From NCBI RefSeq assembly GCF_034366625.1, contig NZ_JAXMIH010000024.1, positions 62,001-126,000 on the forward strand: DNA of 64,000 bases. Reading direction: 5' to 3'. Below are positions 59,955-64,000 of this stretch, piece after piece. The position numbers and the translations under genes are program-made. Position 1 is the first letter of the stretch. Each line of letters begins with the position of its first letter. The DNA is from Prosthecobacter sp. Its GTDB lineage: Bacteria > Verrucomicrobiota > Verrucomicrobiia > Verrucomicrobiales > Verrucomicrobiaceae. The notes beneath the pieces are model-generated. The model did no database searches. It was not told the origin of the DNA and saw only the letters and a list, made by a program, of their open reading frames with translations.

Positions 59955-62036
59955 ATGAATCCGCAGCAGCCAGGCACTCCCACGAATCCGCCGCAGCCAC
60001 CGCAACCCGGGGCCACCCAGCCGCTGCCGCCGGGGTACGCGCCACCGCCGGGCTATCCGCCGCAGATGCCGGGTTATCCGCAGGGTTATCCGCCGCAGAT
60101 GCCGGGCTATCCGCAGGGCTACCCGCCGCAGATGCCTGGCTATCCGCAGGGTTATCCGATGCCGCAGGGCTATCCGCCGCAGATGCCAGGTTATCCGCCC
60201 GGGTACATGCCCACGATGCCGATGCCGGCGATGATGCCGCCGCCCGCGCCCTCCCCTTCCACCGGCACGGTGGCTCCAGCCGTGCCCAGACCGGCCAGCG
60301 CCGCGGTGCCGGTGGCGATGCCCGTGCCAGCCGCAGTGTCCCCGTCCGGGGCCACTCCGATGATGCCCGCGCCGAGCACTCCGATAGCCATGGTGGCACC
60401 GGCAGATGACGCTGGCGAGCCGGTCCTGTTGGTCGAGCATCATGAGGGCGAGGTGTTTCATCCACCGGCGCTCACGCACATTGAAGTGGGGCCGCCGCCC
60501 AACAAGTTCGTGCAGATGTGGCGTAAGGCGGGCGGCAGCGCGCTGATGATGAGCATCCTGGTGCATGCCGGGCTCGGCGTGCTGGCCTTGTTCATCGTGT
60601 TCAGCACCGGGGTGATGGACAAGCAGGTGGACTTCCTGCCTGGTGGCGGCACGCAGCAGGGGGCGAAGGCCAGCGCGGACTTGCAGCACAAGGTGCAGCA
60701 GAAGAAGCGCAGTTCGATCAACAAGACGATGCCGATGAAGAAGCTAGTGAGCACGAGCATGAACTCGGCGATCACCCTGCCGGAGGCGCCGCCGGACGCG
60801 TTGGACATGCCGGACGTGAGCGCGATGATGGGCGGAGGAGCGCTGGGAGCGAGCGGTGGATTTGGCACGGGCGGAGCGGGTGGTGGTTTTGGCAAAGGGA
60901 TGGGGATGGGCGGAGCAGCGGGCTTTGTGACGCTGCCGCCGTCGATGCGGGCGCGTTGTTCGACGCAGGAGCGGTTGGAGAAGCTGCGGCAGAACGGCGG
61001 CACGCCGGAGTGCGAGGCTGCGGTGAGCGCGTCGCTGGAATGGCTCAAGGGCAAGCAGAACCCCGACGGCTCCTGGGGCCGGGGCAACAAGGCCGCCATG
61101 ACCGGTCTGGCCTTGCTGTGCTACTTGGGCCGCTGCGAGACACCGGAATCACCGTTCTACGGCGACAACGTGATGAAGGGCATCGTGTACCTCATCGAGC
61201 TGAGCAAAAAGAACCCCCACGGCATCTTCTCCGATGGTTGGAAGGGCGAGGCAGCAGGTGGCAAAGGCGGTGCAGGCACTTATGAGCACGGCATCGCGAC
61301 CTACGCCCTCGGCGAAATGTACACCTTGGCCCGTCTCGGCTCCAAATCCCTGCCCGGCATGCGTGAGGCCTTTGAAAAAGGCGTCAAGATCATCATCGAG
61401 AACCAATCCGCCAGAGGCGGCTGGGGCTATGGCGGCAAGGACCAGATCGTCTATAACAAGAACGCCAACGACCTCTCCGTCGTCGGCTGGCAGTTCCAGG
61501 CGCTCAAGGCCGCCAAAAACACCAGCCTCAAGATCGACGGACTGCATGCCTGCATCGGCAAGATGACCGATTACCTCGAATCCATGCAGACCAAGGACGG
61601 CGGCTTCGGTGGTGCCAACCGCGACGCCCACTACAACCAGTGGTCCCTCTCCGGCGTCGGCATCCTCGGCTTGCAGACCATGGCCAAGGGCAAGACCACG
61701 CCGATCAAGAAGGGCATGAAGTTTCTCACCGAGTTCCTCACCGCCGAGCCGCTGGACTGGAACAAGAACTGCAATCTCTACTGCTGGTACTACTACACCC
61801 AGGCCTATTTCCAACAGGGCGGCGAGGACTGGAAGTTCTACAACCAGCAGTTCCTCCCCCAGATCCTCAGCGCCCAGCAGTCCGACGGTTCCTTCAAGCG
61901 CGGCCGTCCGAACTGGCCCGCCGGTGACGCCGCCGATGACATCTACCGCCAGTGCCTCTGCACGCTTCAGCTCGAAGTGTACTACCGCTACCTCAAGGTC
62001 GGTGACCGCGAGGAAAGCTCGTTCTTCGACAAGTAG
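59955..62036 (+). CDS. Membrane-anchored prenyltransferase/squalene-oxidase-repeat (alpha/alpha toroid) protein
   Basis: This 693-residue protein begins with a Pro/Gly/Tyr/Gln-rich tail containing tandem GYPPQMPGYPQ units (about 30-85) and a long Pro/Ala linker. One membrane helix lies at about 196-217 (ALMMSILVHAGLGVLALFIV), then a Gly-rich hinge (about 295-325). The C-terminal toroid (about 345-685) carries the QW-type repeats seen in squalene/prenyltransferase folds: KQNPDGSWGRGNKAAMTGLA, SARGGWGYGG, MQTKDGGFGGANRDAHYNQW and AQQSDGSFKRGRPN. No catalytic DXDD is seen. Such proteins are frequent in Planctomycetes/Verrucomicrobia; function unknown. Confidence 0.82.
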   Translation: MNPQQPGTPTNPPQPPQPGATQPLPPGYAPPPGYPPQMPGYPQGYPPQMPGYPQGYPPQMPGYPQGYPMPQGYPPQMPGYPPGYMPTMPMPAMMPPPAPSPSTGTVAPAVPRPASAAVPVAMPVPAAVSPSGATPMMPAPSTPIAMVAPADDAGEPVLLVEHHEGEVFHPPALTHIEVGPPPNKFVQMWRKAGGSALMMSILVHAGLGVLALFIVFSTGVMDKQVDFLPGGGTQQGAKASADLQHKVQQKKRSSINKTMPMKKLVSTSMNSAITLPEAPPDALDMPDVSAMMGGGALGASGGFGTGGAGGGFGKGMGMGGAAGFVTLPPSMRARCSTQERLEKLRQNGGTPECEAAVSASLEWLKGKQNPDGSWGRGNKAAMTGLALLCYLGRCETPESPFYGDNVMKGIVYLIELSKKNPHGIFSDGWKGEAAGGKGGAGTYEHGIATYALGEMYTLARLGSKSLPGMREAFEKGVKIIIENQSARGGWGYGGKDQIVYNKNANDLSVVGWQFQALKAAKNTSLKIDGLHACIGKMTDYLESMQTKDGGFGGANRDAHYNQWSLSGVGILGLQTMAKGKTTPIKKGMKFLTEFLTAEPLDWNKNCNLYCWYYYTQAYFQQGGEDWKFYNQQFLPQILSAQQSDGSFKRGRPNWPAGDAADDIYRQCLCTLQLEVYYRYLKVGDREESSFFDK
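60040..60210 (+). repeat. 33-bp coding tandem repeat (GYPPQMPGYPQ)
   Basis: About four imperfect 33-base units encode GYPPQMPGYPQ near the N-terminus of the toroid protein, with one shorter variant (GYPMPQ). Confidence 0.75.
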
Positions 62037-62206
62037 AAGGGTCCAGGTTAAAACGAGCCTGCATGCCGTTGCGGCTGATCTCATTCGGCCATGGCTCCCA
62101 TGGGAAACCCGGCTGCTTGCGTTCTGCGCGATTTGAGGGCATTAAAGCCGCTGACATAGCCGAACAAAAGTCGCGTGCCTAACTCAGTTCGTGTGCCGGA
62201 GACTGG

Positions 62207-62464
62207 GTGAAATATCCTGAACCAAAATCTCCCGAACGGTTGCTGAGGACGAATGCTGGATGGTGGTGGGACCGTGCATTGGCGCGTTCGGAGGGTAAGA
62301 GGCAAGTCGCTCACTGCGACCGCTGCCACGAGAAGCTTGTTTGGGCGCTTTTACTTTTTTGTTCGGTTGGCACTGGCATAGTGCCCGCTGTGGGTTGTTC
62401 TATGAAGGAGGTGCAGGAGATCGCGAACAAGATGGATGAGCTGATCGTGATGCTGCGAAGGTGA
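62207..62464 (+). CDS. Possible small membrane protein
   Basis: A GTG-initiated frame of 85 residues contains CDRCHEKLVWALLLFCSV and CSMKEVQEIANKMDEL: a CxxC-type segment, one membrane helix and a short amphipathic helix. No family is recognised and the start is weak. The rest of 62037-62479 shows nothing else I can support. Confidence 0.4.
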   Translation: MKYPEPKSPERLLRTNAGWWWDRALARSEGKRQVAHCDRCHEKLVWALLLFCSVGTGIVPAVGCSMKEVQEIANKMDELIVMLRR

Positions 62465-62479
62465 GGATGCCTAGGCTGC

Positions 62480-62902
62480 TCATTTCGTCACGCCCACCTG
62501 CCGCAACCACTCTTCGAGGTTGTAGTAGTTGGTGACACGTTTGACGAGACCGTCACGCAGCTCGAAAAACGCTCCCACACGCAAACGATAGCGCTGACCG
62601 TTCGCAGGGGGCAATCCCTCATCGGTGGCAAGATATTCGCCCTCGATGAAGAACTCCGCCGCGCCGCGCGTGCCGTCTTCGTCCGCGAAAACCACGAGAT
62701 CACACACCTGCTCGCGGTAACTGCGGTCCATGCGCGCCAGGAAGGCCCGGAAGGCCGTCTTTCCCGTTTCCGTCCCACCTTGATTGATGTCATGCACGAC
62801 ATCTTCCGCCAGCAGCGCGAGAAACGCAGTGCGGTCGCCGGAATTGAAGACGGTGTAGTAGTTTCGAATGAGTGTGGCGGCCTGCTGCTGCGGTGTGGAC
62901 AT
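62480..62902 (-). CDS. SnoaL/NTF2-like protein (ketosteroid isomerase-related)
   Basis: This protein of 140 residues is counted from ATG 62902 (MSTPQQQAATLIRNYYTVFN); an in-frame ATG at 62914 is also possible. The NTF2-like fold is indicated by YYTVFNSGDRTAFLALLAED near the start, then VVHDINQGG, FFIEGEYLAT, RLRVGAFFELRDGLVKRVTN and the final YYNLEEWLRQVG. It may be a small-molecule isomerase or hydrolase or a binding protein; the ligand is unknown. Confidence 0.85.
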   Translation of the reverse strand: MSTPQQQAATLIRNYYTVFNSGDRTAFLALLAEDVVHDINQGGTETGKTAFRAFLARMDRSYREQVCDLVVFADEDGTRGAAEFFIEGEYLATDEGLPPANGQRYRLRVGAFFELRDGLVKRVTNYYNLEEWLRQVGVTK

Positions 62903-63001
62903 GGCGCGCAGCATGAATTCAGCCGTGCCTGCGTCAATTCAGAAAAGCAGGGGGAAATCCACGGTTGCGATGCGGGCGCAGGCAGCTAAACATCGCCGTC
63001 T

Positions 63002-63970
63002 ATGTTTTCCCCCAGCATGGCGCGGCTTCGCTCCCGCGCGTCGATCCTTGGCATCTGTTTGACCCTCGCCACCAGCACCAGCGCCCTGCAGGCGCAGTCC
63101 GCCGTGCTCGTGGTCGATGCCTTCAACAAAAAAGTGCATGTCGCCGGCAATGCGCAGTCAAAACGCCCTGTCGGCGGCCTGGCCAAGATCGCCACCGCCA
63201 TGGTGACGCTCGACTGGGCGGAGGCCTCCAAGGTGGGCGTGGGCGTGCTGGCCACCGTGCCCGCCTATGCCTTCCAAATCTCCGACGCAGGCACCATCGG
63301 CCTGCAACCGGGAGATCAGGCCACGCTGCGCGATCTCATCTACGCCACCATGATGAGCAGCGACAACATCGCCGCCATCACCCTGAGTGACTTCGTCGGG
63401 CGTGATCATCTGGCGCGACTCGGCCGCAGCGGCCATCCGATGGAAGAATTCGTCCGGCAGATGAACCAGCTCGCCAGCCGCGAAGGCGCGCGCGGCACAC
63501 GCTTCACCAATCCGCATGGCCTCGAAAACTCACGCCCCCTGCCCTATTCGACCGCAGCAGACATCGGACGCCTCGCGATCTACGCTGTTTCTCGTCCCGC
63601 GATGCGCTTTTACACGAATCAAGACAGCCGCAGTATCACCATCTACCGCGCCGGGCAGCAGATCAGCGTGTCTTTGAAAAACACCAATCAACTCCTCGGC
63701 GTGGACCGCATTGATGGCGTCAAAACCGGCAACACCGAGCGTTCCGGCGGCTGCGTGGTCATTTCTGCGGAGAAGCCTTCCAGCGTGCAGGTGCAGGCGG
63801 ACAACACCAGCCTCATCTACCGCCACCGCATGGTCGTCGTGGTGCTCGGTTCGGCCAGCCCCTTTGCCGAGGCGCGCACGCTGCTGCACCAAGGCTGGGC
63901 GGCTTACGACCGATGGCTCGCCGCAGGCCGCCCCATCACAGACAAACGGCAGATGCTCGACCAATTTTAG
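63002..63970 (+). CDS. D-alanyl-D-alanine carboxypeptidase homologue lacking the catalytic serine
   Basis: This 322-residue protein has a signal peptide (to LQAQS) and the S11-family fold. Motif 2 is present as SDN (120-122, ATMMSSDNIAAITLSD) and motif 3 as KTG (241-243, IDGVKTGNTERSGGC). Motif 1, normally SxxK, reads PVGGLAKIATAM: the nucleophile position is Gly59 while Lys62 is kept. The codon GGC at 63176-63178 is unambiguous in the sequence. The protein is therefore predicted inactive as a DD-peptidase and might bind peptidoglycan or act as a regulator. Confidence 0.85.
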   Translation: MFSPSMARLRSRASILGICLTLATSTSALQAQSAVLVVDAFNKKVHVAGNAQSKRPVGGLAKIATAMVTLDWAEASKVGVGVLATVPAYAFQISDAGTIGLQPGDQATLRDLIYATMMSSDNIAAITLSDFVGRDHLARLGRSGHPMEEFVRQMNQLASREGARGTRFTNPHGLENSRPLPYSTAADIGRLAIYAVSRPAMRFYTNQDSRSITIYRAGQQISVSLKNTNQLLGVDRIDGVKTGNTERSGGCVVISAEKPSSVQVQADNTSLIYRHRMVVVVLGSASPFAEARTLLHQGWAAYDRWLAAGRPITDKRQMLDQF

Positions 63971-64000
63971 AGATCTGCTGGCATCGTTTCTGCACCCTTC

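Overview
The window looks like chromosome of a Verrucomicrobiota bacterium (Verrucomicrobiaceae/Prosthecobacter-like), inferred from gene content and not from a database match. Typical markers are a planctomycete/Verrucomicrobia-type cytochrome (PSCyt1) protein, DUF1501, DUF1552 and DUF1080 secreted proteins, an ECF sigma factor paired with a FecR-like protein, HPr plus HPr kinase, and giant secreted repeat proteins. By eye the DNA is G+C rich, except for a few gene cassettes.

Layout. 1-5.5 kb: a PSCyt1 gene cut by the left edge, an ECF sigma/FecR pair, an FAD-dependent halogenase-like oxidoreductase and a DUF1501 protein. 5.6-6.0 kb: tmRNA (minus strand) with readable tag ANSNELALAA. 6.1-9.6 kb: cysS and two secreted proteins. 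9.6-13.5 kb: a TolQ/ExbB-like channel with two ExbD/MotB-like partners. 13.6-16.6 kb: ribBA-ribH-nusB-ftsY. 16.8-19.2 kb: hprK-HPr and rplM-rpsI. 19.4-25 kb: secreted proteins, a PQQ-type propeller and an ammonium transporter. 25-32.7 kb: a 1779-residue repetitive fibre-like protein ending in a peptidase S74 chaperone domain, a secreted partner, and an esterase whose last 28 codons are duplicated on the far side of the pair. 34-44.7 kb: lipase, DUF1080, gluconokinase, an AddB-like nuclease, dapB, folK, NAD(P)HX repair and a YjbQ protein. 44.7-46.9 kb: rpmJ-rpsM-rpsK-rpsD followed by a DUF971 gene. 47-51 kb: SGNH hydrolase, pyrD, a CDGSH protein and DsbD. 52-64 kb: a very large ABCG-type transporter, a disordered Arg/Pro/Gly-rich secreted protein, GNAT, a PrsW-like protease, a toroid-fold protein, a SnoaL-like protein and a D-Ala-D-Ala carboxypeptidase homologue that lacks its catalytic serine.

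The most notable discovery is three hairpin elements of about 91 bp (33436-33528, 51489-51579, 52149-52238) with the architecture of integron attC sites: outer R arms, an unpaired AAAA spacer, inner L arms with a conserved extrahelical G, and compensatory base changes between copies. Two cassettes have 5' ends exactly complementary to their own attC left arm, as expected for excised circular gene cassettes. They carry small genes of unknown function at two loci 18 kb apart, and no integrase gene is visible. A second mobile-looking feature is the direct repeat around the S74 fibre gene pair, which resembles integration at a gene 3' end.
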